Source of the DNA: Streptomyces sp. NBC_00344
Lineage (GTDB): Bacteria > Actinomycetota > Actinomycetes > Streptomycetales > Streptomycetaceae
Length of the DNA stretch: 64,000 bases
Direction of reading: 5' to 3'
Assembly (NCBI RefSeq): GCF_036088315.1
Contig: NZ_CP107996.1
Coordinates: 310,001 to 374,000 of the forward strand
The position numbers were made by a program, and so were the translations under genes. The first letter of the stretch is position 1. Each line of letters opens with the position of its first letter. Below the pieces are notes generated by a model, which saw nothing but the letters and a program-made list of their open reading frames with translations, was not told the DNA's origin and did not search any database. Shown here one piece after another: positions 52,206 to 61,180 of this stretch.

Positions 52206-53186
52206 TCAGGCGCGAAGTGCGGCAAGCCAGTCCAGGAGGAGCCGGTTCACCTCGTCGGGTCGTTCCTGTTGGATCCAGTGGCCGCAGCCGTCAATGATCC
52301 GGGACGAGCGCAGCCCGGGCAGGGTGGCGGGGTAGGCCTCGATGGCATCGGCCAGCCAGGTGGTGGATGCGTCCAGCGCCCCGCCCACGAACAGGGAAGG
52401 CTGGGTGATGGGCGCACCGTCGAACGCGGCCAGGTCCTCCCAGTCCCGGTCCATGGCGCGGTAACGGTTGAGCGCCCCGGCCATGCCGGTCCGCTCGAAC
52501 TCCGTGCTGTAGATGCCGAGGTCATCCGCACTGAGCCAGGCGGGTCGCCGGCCTGTGGGAAATCGTTCGCGCAGCGTGCCGTCCCTGTCGGCGAAGTGCG
52601 GGTCCGGGGCACCGGGATGGGGCATGGTGTCCGCGGACAGCGCCGCGTAGAAGCCGGCGAGCCAGCCGCGGACGTCCGGTTCGATCTCGCTCTCGACCCG
52701 GCCGGGTTCCTGGAAACGGGAAACGTAGAACTCCTCGTCGCCACCCATCTGCGCGAAGATCTCGCTGGGTCGCGGCCCGCCGCGCGGGACGTACGGCACA
52801 CTCATCAGCCCGACCGCGCGAAAGACGTCCGGCCTCACCAGCGCGGCGTTGGCAGCGATGGAGGAGCCCCAGTCGTGGCCCACGACCACCGCGGTCTCCT
52901 CGCCGAGTGCGTGCACTACGGCGACGTTGTCCTCGATGAGTTCGAGCATCCGGTAGGCCGCCGCGTCGTCCGGCTTCGAGGAGCGTCCGTAGCCGCGGAC
53001 GTCGATGGCGGCCGCACGGTACCCGGCCGCTGCCAGCGCGGGCAGCTGATGGCGCCAGGAGTACCAGAGCTCGGGGAATCCGTGCACCAGCAGGACCAGG
53101 GGCCCGGAGCCCTGCTCGACCAGATGGGTCCGTCCTGCGGGCGATGGGATCAGACGGTGGGTTGCCGCGGTGCTCTGCTGTCGCAT
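52206..53186 (-). CDS. Alpha/beta hydrolase, soluble epoxide hydrolase-like
   Basis: 326 residues from ATG 53186 (AGGAGG upstream). VLLVHGFPELWYSWRHQLPA holds the HGxP oxyanion motif, VVVGHDWGSSIAANAALVRP the nucleophile Asp and DGCGHWIQQERPDEV the catalytic His. The cap domain lies at about 145-260. The Asp nucleophile fits epoxide hydrolases or haloalkane dehalogenases; the HGFPE motif favours the former. It is 161 bp downstream of a FadR-type regulator on the same strand. Confidence 0.9.
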   Translation of the reverse strand: MRQQSTAATHRLIPSPAGRTHLVEQGSGPLVLLVHGFPELWYSWRHQLPALAAAGYRAAAIDVRGYGRSSKPDDAAAYRMLELIEDNVAVVHALGEETAVVVGHDWGSSIAANAALVRPDVFRAVGLMSVPYVPRGGPRPSEIFAQMGGDEEFYVSRFQEPGRVESEIEPDVRGWLAGFYAALSADTMPHPGAPDPHFADRDGTLRERFPTGRRPAWLSADDLGIYSTEFERTGMAGALNRYRAMDRDWEDLAAFDGAPITQPSLFVGGALDASTTWLADAIEAYPATLPGLRSSRIIDGCGHWIQQERPDEVNRLLLDWLAALRA

Positions 53187-53347
53187 CAGTCCTCCTGGGA
53201 TCTCGGTCGGCCGTGCGCTGAGCCCGTACCGGACCGGCCGGCCCTTCAGCGCTCCGCACAACGATCATGCGGCGGACGGTGCGGGCGGCGTGAATCCTGT
53301 TGCTGTCCCGGCAAAACACGCGAGCGGTGGCCGCGGCCGACGGGCCG

Positions 53348-54067
53348 TCAGGCGCGCGGCACTTCGTCGAGCCCTGGTTCCTCCGTCGACGGTGCGGGCC
53401 GCAGACGGCGCAACCAGGTCTCTGTCTGGGAGAGATGGGCGCTGATGGCGGCGGCCGCGGCTGCGGGGTCCCTGACACTCAGTGCGTGGATGACCGCCTC
53501 ATGTCCGAGGTCGCTGGCCCTGCGTACTGCGGCGGCCTGCTCGGTGTCGTACACGCTGTAGTGCCTGCCTCGCGAACGCAGCACCTCGGTCAGGGCGGCG
53601 AGTGCCTCGTTGCCGCTCGCCCGGCAGATGGTGGCGTGGAACTCGCGGTCCAGCGCGTGCAGTTCATCCTCCTGCTGTGCCTCGACAAGCCGGTCGTGCA
53701 GGGCACGAAGCCGCTCGACGACCGAGGCATCGGCACGTGCTGCGGCCAGCGATGCGGCGTGCGACTCGAGAGCACGCCGGACGTCGAACAGCTCCAGCAG
53801 CCCATCGAGGGGAAGGACGTCGACGACGGCCGAGAAGCCTCCCAGCATCTGGGCCGGATGCAGCGCGGAGACATAGGTGCCCGATCCGTGCCGGGACTCC
53901 AGCATGCCGAGGGCCGCGAGAGAGCGGACCGCCTCGCGCAGTGAACCACGTGACACTCCGAGCCGGGCGCACAGCTCAGGCTCGGGCAGAAGTTGCTGGC
54001 CCGCGACCAGCTCACCGCCGGCGATCATGGCGCGCAGTCCGCGCGCCGCTGTGTCCATTGCCGCCAT
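53348..54067 (-). CDS. FadR-subfamily GntR transcriptional regulator
   Basis: 239 residues from ATG 54067, chosen for spacing from AGGGGG. The winged helix-turn-helix (about 5-70) shows as LLPEPELCARLGVSRGSLRE with AVRSLAALGMLESRHGSGTY. The FCD effector domain (about 85-220) has ELFDVRRALESHAA, LDREFHATICRASGN and LGHEAVIHALSVRDPAA, whose Asp/His residues bind metal. It is divergent from the aminotransferase-permease operon across a spacer with a perfect palindrome, so it probably represses that operon. Confidence 0.9.
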   Translation of the reverse strand: MAAMDTAARGLRAMIAGGELVAGQQLLPEPELCARLGVSRGSLREAVRSLAALGMLESRHGSGTYVSALHPAQMLGGFSAVVDVLPLDGLLELFDVRRALESHAASLAAARADASVVERLRALHDRLVEAQQEDELHALDREFHATICRASGNEALAALTEVLRSRGRHYSVYDTEQAAAVRRASDLGHEAVIHALSVRDPAAAAAAISAHLSQTETWLRRLRPAPSTEEPGLDEVPRA

Positions 54068-54167
54068 TGCCATGCCCCCTCTGTCCCGTCCGGCCGCCCC
54101 CGCCCCCGCCGGCCTCCGCGTCGCGCCGTCTGCCGGGCCTGCGGCGGAACCAACGATGACACACACC

Positions 54168-54182
54168 AGTCATCTGATGACT
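54168..54182. promoter_or_regulatory. Operator candidate AGTCATC-T-GATGACT
   Basis: Perfect 15-bp palindrome in the spacer (54068-54300) between the FadR-type regulator and the aminotransferase gene. A related AGTCATCAGACAACT element lies at about 54275-54289. FadR regulators bind short dyads of this size. Confidence 0.6.
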
Positions 54183-54300
54183 ACGCCCCACGATGAGATC
54201 AAGAAATGAGATTTTTTCGCTACACCCCTGTTCAGACAGGATCGCACCTTCTACCGTTTCCCGCAGTTCCAGCGAGTCATCAGACAACTCTGTGAGAATC

Positions 54301-55482
54301 ATGACCCACTCCACTGCCACTGCTCCCCTCAGCGCCGCCCTCGACGACTTCGCTCTCGACCCGGGCGTACGGCATCTGAACCACGGCTCCTTCGGCGCAG
54401 TACCCCGGGCCGCCCTGGCCGAACAGCGGAGGCTGAGGCATGAGATGGAAGGCGACCCCGACCGCTGGTTCCGGGACCTGCCCAGCCGCGTCGCGGAGAC
54501 CCGCGCCGCCCTCGCACACCACATGCACACCCCGGCGGACACGTTCGCGCTGGTGGCCAACGCCAGTGCGGGCGTCAGCGCGGTCCTCGGATCGGAACGG
54601 CTGCCCACCGGCAGCGAGGTGCTGCTCACCGATCACGCTTACGGCGCAGTGGACATGGCCGCGCGCCGTGCGGCGGCGAGGGACGGTGCGCGGGTGCGCG
54701 TCGTGCATGTGCCGCTCGACGCGGACTCCTCGGCAGTCACCGGGCTCATGGCCGCCGCGATGAACCCCGCCACCTCTCTGGTCGTCGTGGACCAGGTGAC
54801 CTCGGCAACCGCCCGTCTCCTCCCGGTCCGCGACATCACGGTGCGCGCCCACGCCGTCGGCGCGCGGGTACTCGTCGACGGAGCGCACGCACCGGGGCTC
54901 CTTGCCGACCCCCTGGACCTGATCGGCGAAGCCGACTACTGGGTGGGCAATCTGCACAAGTGGATGTGCGCGCCACGCGGCACCGCCGTGCTCTTCGCCC
55001 GGGGCCCCCTGACTCAGCGCCTGTTTCCGGTCATCGACTCATGGGGCGCGGCTGACCCTTTTCCCAGCCGCTTCGACCGCCAGGGCACCGTGGACCTGAC
55101 AGCCTGGCTCGCGGCGCCGCGCGCACTGGATTTCATCGAGGAACACTACGGCTGGGACGCCTTCCGGGTCGGCTCGCAGCAACTCGCCGATCATGCCCAG
55201 CAGACCCTGGCCGACGCCCTGGAGACGCAGATCGCGCCGGCCACCGGAGACCAGGTTCCGGCGATGCGCCTCGTACCGCTCCCGGCCGGGCACGCCGCCG
55301 ACCAGGACGCCGCGCACGCGCTGCAGCGCCACATCTCGGCCCGCACCGGCTGCGAGATCGCCGTGACCACCTGGCACGGACAGGGCTTCCTGCGCCTGTC
55401 CGCTCACCTCTACAACACTGCCGCCGACTACTCCCATCTGGCCGAGCAGCTCCCCCGCTGCCTGGCCGACGCACCCCGGTAG
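54301..55482 (+). CDS. Class V aminotransferase, isopenicillin-N-epimerase-like
   Basis: 393 residues. HLNHGSFGAVPRAALAEQRR is the N-terminal signature of the CefD-like branch. VLVDGAHAPGLLADPLDLIG holds the PLP-contacting Asp and ADYWVGNLHKWMCAPRG the Schiff-base Lys. No beta-lactam genes are nearby; many members are cysteine desulfurase-like or amino-acid epimerase/lyase enzymes. An amino-acid permease follows 52 bp downstream in the same direction, suggesting uptake and conversion of one amino compound. Confidence 0.9.
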   Translation: MTHSTATAPLSAALDDFALDPGVRHLNHGSFGAVPRAALAEQRRLRHEMEGDPDRWFRDLPSRVAETRAALAHHMHTPADTFALVANASAGVSAVLGSERLPTGSEVLLTDHAYGAVDMAARRAAARDGARVRVVHVPLDADSSAVTGLMAAAMNPATSLVVVDQVTSATARLLPVRDITVRAHAVGARVLVDGAHAPGLLADPLDLIGEADYWVGNLHKWMCAPRGTAVLFARGPLTQRLFPVIDSWGAADPFPSRFDRQGTVDLTAWLAAPRALDFIEEHYGWDAFRVGSQQLADHAQQTLADALETQIAPATGDQVPAMRLVPLPAGHAADQDAAHALQRHISARTGCEIAVTTWHGQGFLRLSAHLYNTAADYSHLAEQLPRCLADAPR

Positions 55483-55534
55483 TTCCCGCGCCGGGCCGGG
55501 CCACAGCAGCTGACGACAAGCAAGGAAGCACCGC

Positions 55535-57040
55535 GTGCGCACCAAATCGATCGAAGCCACCCTGCACGACGCCGAGCGTCCCGCGACCCGGCTCGGCCGC
55601 ACTCTGGGACCGCTGCAGCTCACCATGATGGGCATCGGCGTGACGATAGGCGGCGGAGTCTTCGTCCTCACCGGTACCGCGGCCGCGAACTACGCCGGAC
55701 CCGCGATCGCTGTCTCGTTCGCCCTCGGCGCGCTGGTTTCAGCCCTGGTGGCCCTCTGCTACATGGAGTTCGCCAGTTCCGTCCCGGTCGCCGGAAGCGC
55801 GTACACCTTCGCCTACGTCTCTCTCGGCGAAACCGTCGCCTGGCTCATCGGCTGGGATCTCATCCTAGACATGACGATGGGGGCGGGCGCCGTCGCCAGT
55901 GGCTGGTCGCAGTATGTCGCCGACTTCCTGGCGACCTTCGGCATCCGGCTGCCGTCGTCGCTCGCAGGACCGGAGGCAGCGGTCAACGTTCCGGCCGTGC
56001 TGGTCATCGTGGTGCTCACGGCCGTTCTCGCGGCCGGAGTACGCACCACCGCCCGCATCAACACGATCATGACGATCGTCAAGCTGGCCGCCATCGTGCT
56101 CTTCATCGCTGTCGGGCTCTTCCACATCGATCCGGCGAACTGGAGCCCGTTCATCCCCGCGTCCCGCTCCCTGGACGGGAGCGGCGATGTATGGCAGCAA
56201 CCACTGCTCGGCTGGGCGGGCATCACCACCAACGCATCCTTCGGGACGGCCGGGATCCTGACCGGCGGCGCCGTGGTCTTCGGTGCTTTCTCCGGCTTCG
56301 ACATCATGGCGAGCAGCGCCGAAGAGGCGAAGCGGCCCCAGCGGACCCTGCCGGTGGCGCTGATGGCCACGGTCGTCGTCTGCGCCGTGCTCTATGTGGC
56401 CGTGACCCTGGTGGTCACCGGTATGCGGAACTACACCGAACTCGACACGGCCGCGCCCGTCACCGCCGCACTCACCGGCGTGGGCGCCGACTGGGCGGTA
56501 CGCATCGTCGGCATCGGCGCGATCTGCGGCCTGACCACAGTCGTCATGATCATGTTGCTGGGACAGAGCCGCGTCTTCTTCGCGATGAGCCGCGACGGAC
56601 TGCTGCCGCAGTGGTTCGCGCAGGTGCATCCCAGGACCCGCAGCCCGCGTCGCATCACCTGGACCCTGGGACTGACAGTGGCGCTGATGACCGCGGCTCT
56701 GCCCATCCAGGACCTGGCCGAACTCGGCAACATCGGCATGCTGGCCTCGTTCGTCGTCGTGTGCGTGGGCGTCATGTACCTGCGGCGCAGCAGGCCGGAC
56801 ATGCAGCGCGGTTTCCGCACACCATGGGTTCCCTTCGTCCCCGTCGTCGCGCTCCTGCTGTGCCTGCTGCTTGTGGGAAGCCTGCCCCTGATCACCTGGG
56901 TGCGATTCCTGGGCTGGATGGCCGCCGGACTGCTCATCTACGTGTGCTGGGGGCGCCGCAACAGCCGCTTGGCGAAAACCGAAAGCGCCGGGCCCGTCCA
57001 CAGCGCAGAGGCCGTCGGAAGCGGTACGCGCCACGGATGA
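55535..57040 (+). CDS. APC-family amino acid permease
   Basis: 501 residues from GTG 55535. Around twelve hydrophobic segments. APC signature MMGIGVTIGGGVFVLTGTAA in TM1, SSVPVAGSAYTFAYVSLGET in TM3 and FGAFSGFDIMASSAEEAKRP in TM6. It belongs to the cationic amino acid transporter-like group. Co-directional with the aminotransferase (52 bp) and probably controlled by the FadR-type regulator. Confidence 0.92.
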   Translation: MRTKSIEATLHDAERPATRLGRTLGPLQLTMMGIGVTIGGGVFVLTGTAAANYAGPAIAVSFALGALVSALVALCYMEFASSVPVAGSAYTFAYVSLGETVAWLIGWDLILDMTMGAGAVASGWSQYVADFLATFGIRLPSSLAGPEAAVNVPAVLVIVVLTAVLAAGVRTTARINTIMTIVKLAAIVLFIAVGLFHIDPANWSPFIPASRSLDGSGDVWQQPLLGWAGITTNASFGTAGILTGGAVVFGAFSGFDIMASSAEEAKRPQRTLPVALMATVVVCAVLYVAVTLVVTGMRNYTELDTAAPVTAALTGVGADWAVRIVGIGAICGLTTVVMIMLLGQSRVFFAMSRDGLLPQWFAQVHPRTRSPRRITWTLGLTVALMTAALPIQDLAELGNIGMLASFVVVCVGVMYLRRSRPDMQRGFRTPWVPFVPVVALLLCLLLVGSLPLITWVRFLGWMAAGLLIYVCWGRRNSRLAKTESAGPVHSAEAVGSGTRHG

Positions 57041-57078
57041 CGGGGCGGATGACGAGGCGGGCCGGGCACACTGAGCGG

Positions 57079-57801
57079 ATGGACAACTACCGCATGGTGC
57101 ACCGCAACCCCGTTCCCGAACGGTACGGACGCCTGCGGGTGGAGACTGATCCCGGCCCGGCCCGCTGGCTCGGCGAGCCACGCAACCACGGCGCATTCGG
57201 CACGGTGGCGGGCGTCTGCGCCCCGGGATTCGCCGCCTACGCGCGGGTGCTGCATCCCGCGTCCCTGGGTGAGCGGCCGGTGCGATGGTCCGCGGTGGGC
57301 GCAGCGTACGGACACGAGGTCGTGCCGGGTACGGACTGGCACACACTGATCGGGATGGACCGCGACTACCCGAACGCCGAGGTGTACGGCCTGCCCGGCG
57401 TGTGGGACGAGCACCCGGCGGAGGGGCCCACCCCACTCGGCGTCGCCCGCGCTCTGATCCCCGTCCTGGCCCGGCACACCGCGACCTCAGAGCACTGCTG
57501 GTACGGGCTGTGGAACGGGTACGGGAGGTGGGACTTCGATCAGCTGCCCTCCTTCGCGACACCGGGCCGGGACGAGGTGCTGCTTGCCGGCACGCTGAGC
57601 GACGCCGTCTCGCCGGCGTCCCTGGACGAGTTCGCCGAGCTGCCCGACCTCTGGTGGCCCCAGGACCGCGCCTGGTGCCTGGGCGGTGACGTGGACCTGG
57701 TGAGCACCTACATCGGCGGGTCCGGAGAGCTGATCGACGAGCTGCTGGCCGCGCCTGAGCTCGAGGCCCACCGGGTGGCGCCCGGCGACGGGGTCGGCTG
57801 A
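57079..57801 (+). CDS. Conserved hypothetical protein
   Basis: 240 residues from ATG 57079 (GAGCGG upstream), 38 bp after the permease. Rich in Trp, Gly and Pro: MDNYRMVHRNPVPERYGRLR, CWYGLWNGYGRWDFDQLPSF and LPDLWWPQDRAWCLGGDVDL, then VSTYIGGSGELIDELLAAPE. No signal peptide or membrane segment. I know similar proteins only as hypothetical in Streptomyces. It could be a third operon member, but its link to amino acid metabolism is unproven. Confidence 0.7.
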   Translation: MDNYRMVHRNPVPERYGRLRVETDPGPARWLGEPRNHGAFGTVAGVCAPGFAAYARVLHPASLGERPVRWSAVGAAYGHEVVPGTDWHTLIGMDRDYPNAEVYGLPGVWDEHPAEGPTPLGVARALIPVLARHTATSEHCWYGLWNGYGRWDFDQLPSFATPGRDEVLLAGTLSDAVSPASLDEFAELPDLWWPQDRAWCLGGDVDLVSTYIGGSGELIDELLAAPELEAHRVAPGDGVG

Positions 57802-57939
57802 CCCGGTCCACGCGTCAAGCCCGGGCCGGGGGCCCGGGCTTGAGGTCGGAGCCGGCACTGCCACGACCCGCCGGAACTCCCGGCTCGACAGGTCCGCACT
57901 CGGTTCGGACCTACCGGTCGTTCCGGCTTGAGCATTTGC

Positions 57940-59493
57940 TCAGCGGGTGCCCGTCGCCGCCTTGGCGGAGGCCGCGGTGACGGTGGCGGTCGCCGACTTG
58001 GCGCTGGTGTTGCCCGCCGCATCAGAGGCGGTGACCCGGTAGGTGTAGCTCTTCCCAGCCGTGACCGAGGTGTCCTTGACGGTGACCTGAGGCCGTGACC
58101 ACATAAGTGAACTGGCCTGTACGGTCGCGATCGGCGTGCCGGCACCGTTCCGGTACACCTTGTACGTCAGCTTGGAGTCGTCGGTGTCGAAGCTCGCCTT
58201 CCAGTGCACCTGCACCTCGCCCGCCTTCACGGAGGTTGCGGAGACGACCGGCACCAAGGGCGCTCCCGTGTCGCCCGTGGAGGCGAACCGGGTCAGACTC
58301 TGCGCCGCGGAACGGTTGACCGTGGTGAACTCGCCACCGGACCAGAGGTAGTGAGCGGCGCCGGACGTCGCGACCGTCAGGGCGCGGGGTCCGATCCCTT
58401 CACCGTTGCCGTCATTGGTGTCCGGGAACCAGCCCAGTTTCCCGGTGCCCGTGGTGGGCTCTGCCAGGAAGTGGTGACGCGCACCGTTGGGGAACTCGCC
58501 GACGCTGGAACAGTCGTGTGCGTGCGAGGCGCTGTACAGCACACTCTGATAGGACTTGACCGCCTGCGTGGCGCCCAGACAGGTGTCGCGCCAGCGCTGG
58601 GCGAGATTACTCGCATTGAGCGCGATCCGCCCGTCGAAGGCACCGAAGCCGGTACCTTCGTTGCCGGTGTAGATACCGGTGGCGTCCGTGTCGATGGTCT
58701 TCACCACCGAGTTGGCCGGGATGAAGCCCGGGTACGCTTTCGCCGTTTTGCCCGATGTGGCATCGACCACCGCCAAGGCGTGCGAAGCGGTCCCGTTGAC
58801 GGTGAAGAAGTCCCCACCGAGCACTGCCTTGGTGCCGTCCGGGGTCAGCGCGATGGCCCGGCCCGGCTTGTCCACATCGGCGGTGAAGGGGAGCACAGCT
58901 CCGTCGGCGGCCTTGACCGCGGCGTAGCGCTGGTGTTTCTTGCCACTGACCGTACTGAAGTCACCTCCCGCGTACACCGTGTCCTTCGTGACGGCCAGAG
59001 CCCGTACGGTGGCCGAGAAGGCGGCATGGAAGCTGGTTCTGGGCTTGCAGGTGGCGATGTCGATCGCGGTCAGCGAGGAGACGGGGGTGCCGTTGACGGC
59101 ACCGAAGTAGCCACCCGCGTAAAGGGTCTTCTGGTCCGGAGACACGGCCAGAGCCCTGACCGTAGCGGTACCGCTGCCGACGGTGAAGGACAGCTTGCAA
59201 CCGGTGGGTGCGCCGGTCGCAGCGTTGAAGGCGGCGAAGTTCACCGCGGCCCGCTGGGCGCCGGAGACACCGGCCGGTGGCCGCAGCGCGGAAAAGGTGC
59301 CCCCTGCGAAGACGACGCCGCCGGACTGGGCAAGCGCCCACACGATGCCGTTCGTCTGCCAGGTCGGCAGGGCGTCCGCCGTGAACGCCACCGGCGGGGT
59401 GATGGCCCTCGCCTCGGGCGCCGCGACCACCCCCAGGCCGACGGCGACGAACGACAGGGTGAGAGTGGCCGACAACCCTCTTGATCTGTGCAT
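57940..59493 (-). CDS. Secreted beta-propeller-like repeat protein with fibronectin type III domain
   Basis: 517 residues from ATG 59493 (GGGGGG Shine-Dalgarno). The signal peptide ends APEARAITP. Residues ~45-410 consist of repeats of type TVYAGGDFSTVSG (VFAGGTFSAL, LYAGGYFGAVNG, VLGGDFFTVNG, LWSGGEFTTVN), the delta-60/beta-propeller pattern. A fibronectin III domain follows (about 420-505; VQVHWKASFDTDDSKLTYKV, KSYTYRVTASDAAGNTS). Extracellular and probably wall- or carbohydrate-associated; no enzyme motif. Confidence 0.8.
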   Translation of the reverse strand: MHRSRGLSATLTLSFVAVGLGVVAAPEARAITPPVAFTADALPTWQTNGIVWALAQSGGVVFAGGTFSALRPPAGVSGAQRAAVNFAAFNAATGAPTGCKLSFTVGSGTATVRALAVSPDQKTLYAGGYFGAVNGTPVSSLTAIDIATCKPRTSFHAAFSATVRALAVTKDTVYAGGDFSTVSGKKHQRYAAVKAADGAVLPFTADVDKPGRAIALTPDGTKAVLGGDFFTVNGTASHALAVVDATSGKTAKAYPGFIPANSVVKTIDTDATGIYTGNEGTGFGAFDGRIALNASNLAQRWRDTCLGATQAVKSYQSVLYSASHAHDCSSVGEFPNGARHHFLAEPTTGTGKLGWFPDTNDGNGEGIGPRALTVATSGAAHYLWSGGEFTTVNRSAAQSLTRFASTGDTGAPLVPVVSATSVKAGEVQVHWKASFDTDDSKLTYKVYRNGAGTPIATVQASSLMWSRPQVTVKDTSVTAGKSYTYRVTASDAAGNTSAKSATATVTAASAKAATGTR

Positions 59494-59697
59494 GAACCCC
59501 CCAGGGTTAAGCCCGGCACCCACCCGGAGAGGCGTGAAACAGAACGAGAACGTCTGGATCAGGACTCGCCGTGGCGGAATGGACCGGAAAGCGGAAGCTT
59601 GGAGAAGAGTAGGCCGGATCATCCACCCCAACCAATCCCCACATCAACGTACTTGCGCGGCATGCCGAACGGGCCTCTTCGTGAGGTCCCGTCGCTT

Positions 59698-59738
59698 GCG
59701 CCCTCTGGGCAGTTAGAGGGCGCACCTGCGGGGAATAC
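59698..59738 (+). promoter_or_regulatory. Hairpin and possible SigB-type promoter before DUF4235
   Basis: GCGCCCTC-N10-GAGGGCGC hairpin (59698-59723). Overlapping it, GTT then 15 bp then GGGGAAT (to about 59735) resembles a SigB-type promoter less well than the CsbD one. The hairpin might instead be a leftover terminator. Confidence 0.3.
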
Positions 59739-59788
59739 GGTGGTTTCAGCCGGAATCCCTGTCTGGAGCCACCACCGAAAGGACTCTG

Positions 59789-60088
59789 GTGAGTAAGGAA
59801 AAGAAGAAGAAGCTGCCACTGGCCTACAAGCCTGTCGGATTCGTGCTCGGCTGGGCGGCAGGGTCACTGGCCGGGCTCGTGTTCCAGAAGGCCTGGAAGG
59901 CAGTGGCACACGAGGACGACGCCCCGGACGCCCTGGACGAGGACCGTGGTCTCAGCGAGATCCTGCTGGCCGCTGCCCTGCAAGGCGCTCTGTTCGCCGC
60001 GATGCGCAGTGCGGTGGACCGGTCGGGCGCTGTCGCCATAAGGCGGATGACCGGCACATGGCCAAGTGGCAAGGGCGGCCGCGACTGA
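59789..60088 (+). CDS. DUF4235 small membrane protein
   Basis: 99 residues from GTG 59789 (AAAGGA upstream). A basic N-terminus (SKEKKKKLPLAYKPVGFVLG), one or two hydrophobic segments (GWAAGSLAGLVFQKAWKAVA; LAAALQGALFAAMRSAVDRS) and an ending RRMTGTWP typical of DUF4235. Inner-membrane protein of unknown function common in actinomycetes. Monocistronic, converging on GH75. Confidence 0.85.
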   Translation: MSKEKKKKLPLAYKPVGFVLGWAAGSLAGLVFQKAWKAVAHEDDAPDALDEDRGLSEILLAAALQGALFAAMRSAVDRSGAVAIRRMTGTWPSGKGGRD

Positions 60089-60163
60089 GGGCCGTCCCGT
60101 AGTCGCCGACCACGGGCAGCCGGAGCGCGCCGGGGTGCGGCATCGCGGCCCTGTGGGCCCGGA

Positions 60164-60211
60164 ATCGCCGGCAGGCCGTGGCCACATATCGGGCCACGGC
60201 CTGTCGGCGAT
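60164..60211. terminator. Convergent terminator between DUF4235 and GH75 genes
   Basis: 20-bp stem with a single G-T wobble (60164-60183 with 60192-60211), 8-nt loop; serves both converging genes. Confidence 0.88.
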
Positions 60212-60213
60212 CC

Positions 60214-60912
60214 TCAGTTGTCGGCCAGGAACTGTTTGGCCAGCGCGTCACCGCGGGTCACCGCGGCGTCATGGCTCTCGATGGGGTTTGCCGTCGCGTT
60301 CTTGAACAAGATGTAGGTGACGCCGGATTCGGCACCACCGGTCTCCGGGTCGGGGTCGATGCCCAGGCCCTTCGCCGCGCTGTAGGAGGCCTCACCGATG
60401 ATCTGGTTCGGCCCGGTATCACCGACGACCGCGTACTCGACCTTGTTGTTGTAGATGACGGCCACCACACCGCCGCCCTCGATGCCGGCCGACGAGTAGT
60501 TCCAGATGCTGCTGGAACTCGGTACGACCACGTAAGGAAGCGCCGCGGCGTTCAGCGGCTCACCGTTGGACTGATGGAAGGCGGTGTCGTCCTGGAACCA
60601 CGGATCGGTGTCGCCGTTGCACTGTGAGGTGACCTGCCCGTCGCAGTCGACGTCCATGTCCGCCTTCCAGAAGACCGCTCCGTTCTTGCCGCAGACAGCG
60701 ACGGTCGCCGAAGTCTCCTCATCGGTGCGGTACTTGCCGTTGGAGAGCTGCGAACAGCCGGTGACCTTGGCCAGCAGGGCGGATGCGCTCACCGATCCCT
60801 CCTGGACCCCGCTGGGGGTGGCGGTTCGATGGGGGCTCGCGGCGGCGGGGAGGGCGGCAGCGAGTGGCACGGCTGCGGTGACGAGGAGCGCGGCGAGGAG
60901 ACGACGACGCAT
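60214..60912 (-). CDS. Secreted GH75 chitosanase
   Basis: 232 residues from ATG 60912 (GGAGCTCC upstream). The signal peptide ends LPAAASPHR. GH75 hallmarks: FWKADMDVDCDGQVTSQCNG, DPWFQDDTAFHQ, NAAALPYVVVPSSS, YAVVGDTGPNQIIGEASYSA and VTYILFKN. The Asp in DMDVDCDG and Glu in IIGEAS are likely catalytic. GH75 enzymes hydrolyse chitosan with inversion. A palindrome resembling the CsnR operator sits 16 bp upstream of the start. Confidence 0.88.
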   Translation of the reverse strand: MRRRLLAALLVTAAVPLAAALPAAASPHRTATPSGVQEGSVSASALLAKVTGCSQLSNGKYRTDEETSATVAVCGKNGAVFWKADMDVDCDGQVTSQCNGDTDPWFQDDTAFHQSNGEPLNAAALPYVVVPSSSSIWNYSSAGIEGGGVVAVIYNNKVEYAVVGDTGPNQIIGEASYSAAKGLGIDPDPETGGAESGVTYILFKNATANPIESHDAAVTRGDALAKQFLADN

Positions 60913-60927
60913 GGGGGAGCTCCTTCT

Positions 60928-60946
60928 GTTAGGAAAGTTTCCTTAC
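60928..60946. promoter_or_regulatory. CsnR-like palindrome GTTAGGAAA-G-TTTCCTTAC upstream of GH75
   Basis: GGAAA-G-TTTCC is perfect and the arms extend to 8 of 9 pairs. From memory, actinobacterial chitosanase genes carry a TTAGGAAA-N-TTTCCTAA operator bound by the ROK-family repressor CsnR. Here it lies immediately upstream of the Shine-Dalgarno. No ROK regulator is in the window. Confidence 0.65.
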
Positions 60947-61180
60947 CAGGGCATGACAAAGGTGCCCATGACTCCGCCTCCCGTCAACCCCATAGGCACA
61001 ACGGCGCGGACGGACCGGACCCCTGAACAGGGGTGGACCGGGGCCCCGTAGCGGGTATGGCTCCCGGGCGGTTCACCCGCGAGCCGCCAACCGGCATCAG
61101 GTGATCACCACCGGGGTCGGATCAGGCACCGCGGTGCGAGAACGCGTCGCCGCCCTCGAGCCCGGCCCGCCGGCCGAGCG

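Noticed and set aside
54301..55482. Beta-lactam pathway gene (isopenicillin N epimerase)
   Set aside because: Family resemblance only; no other beta-lactam genes occur and the context is amino acid transport.
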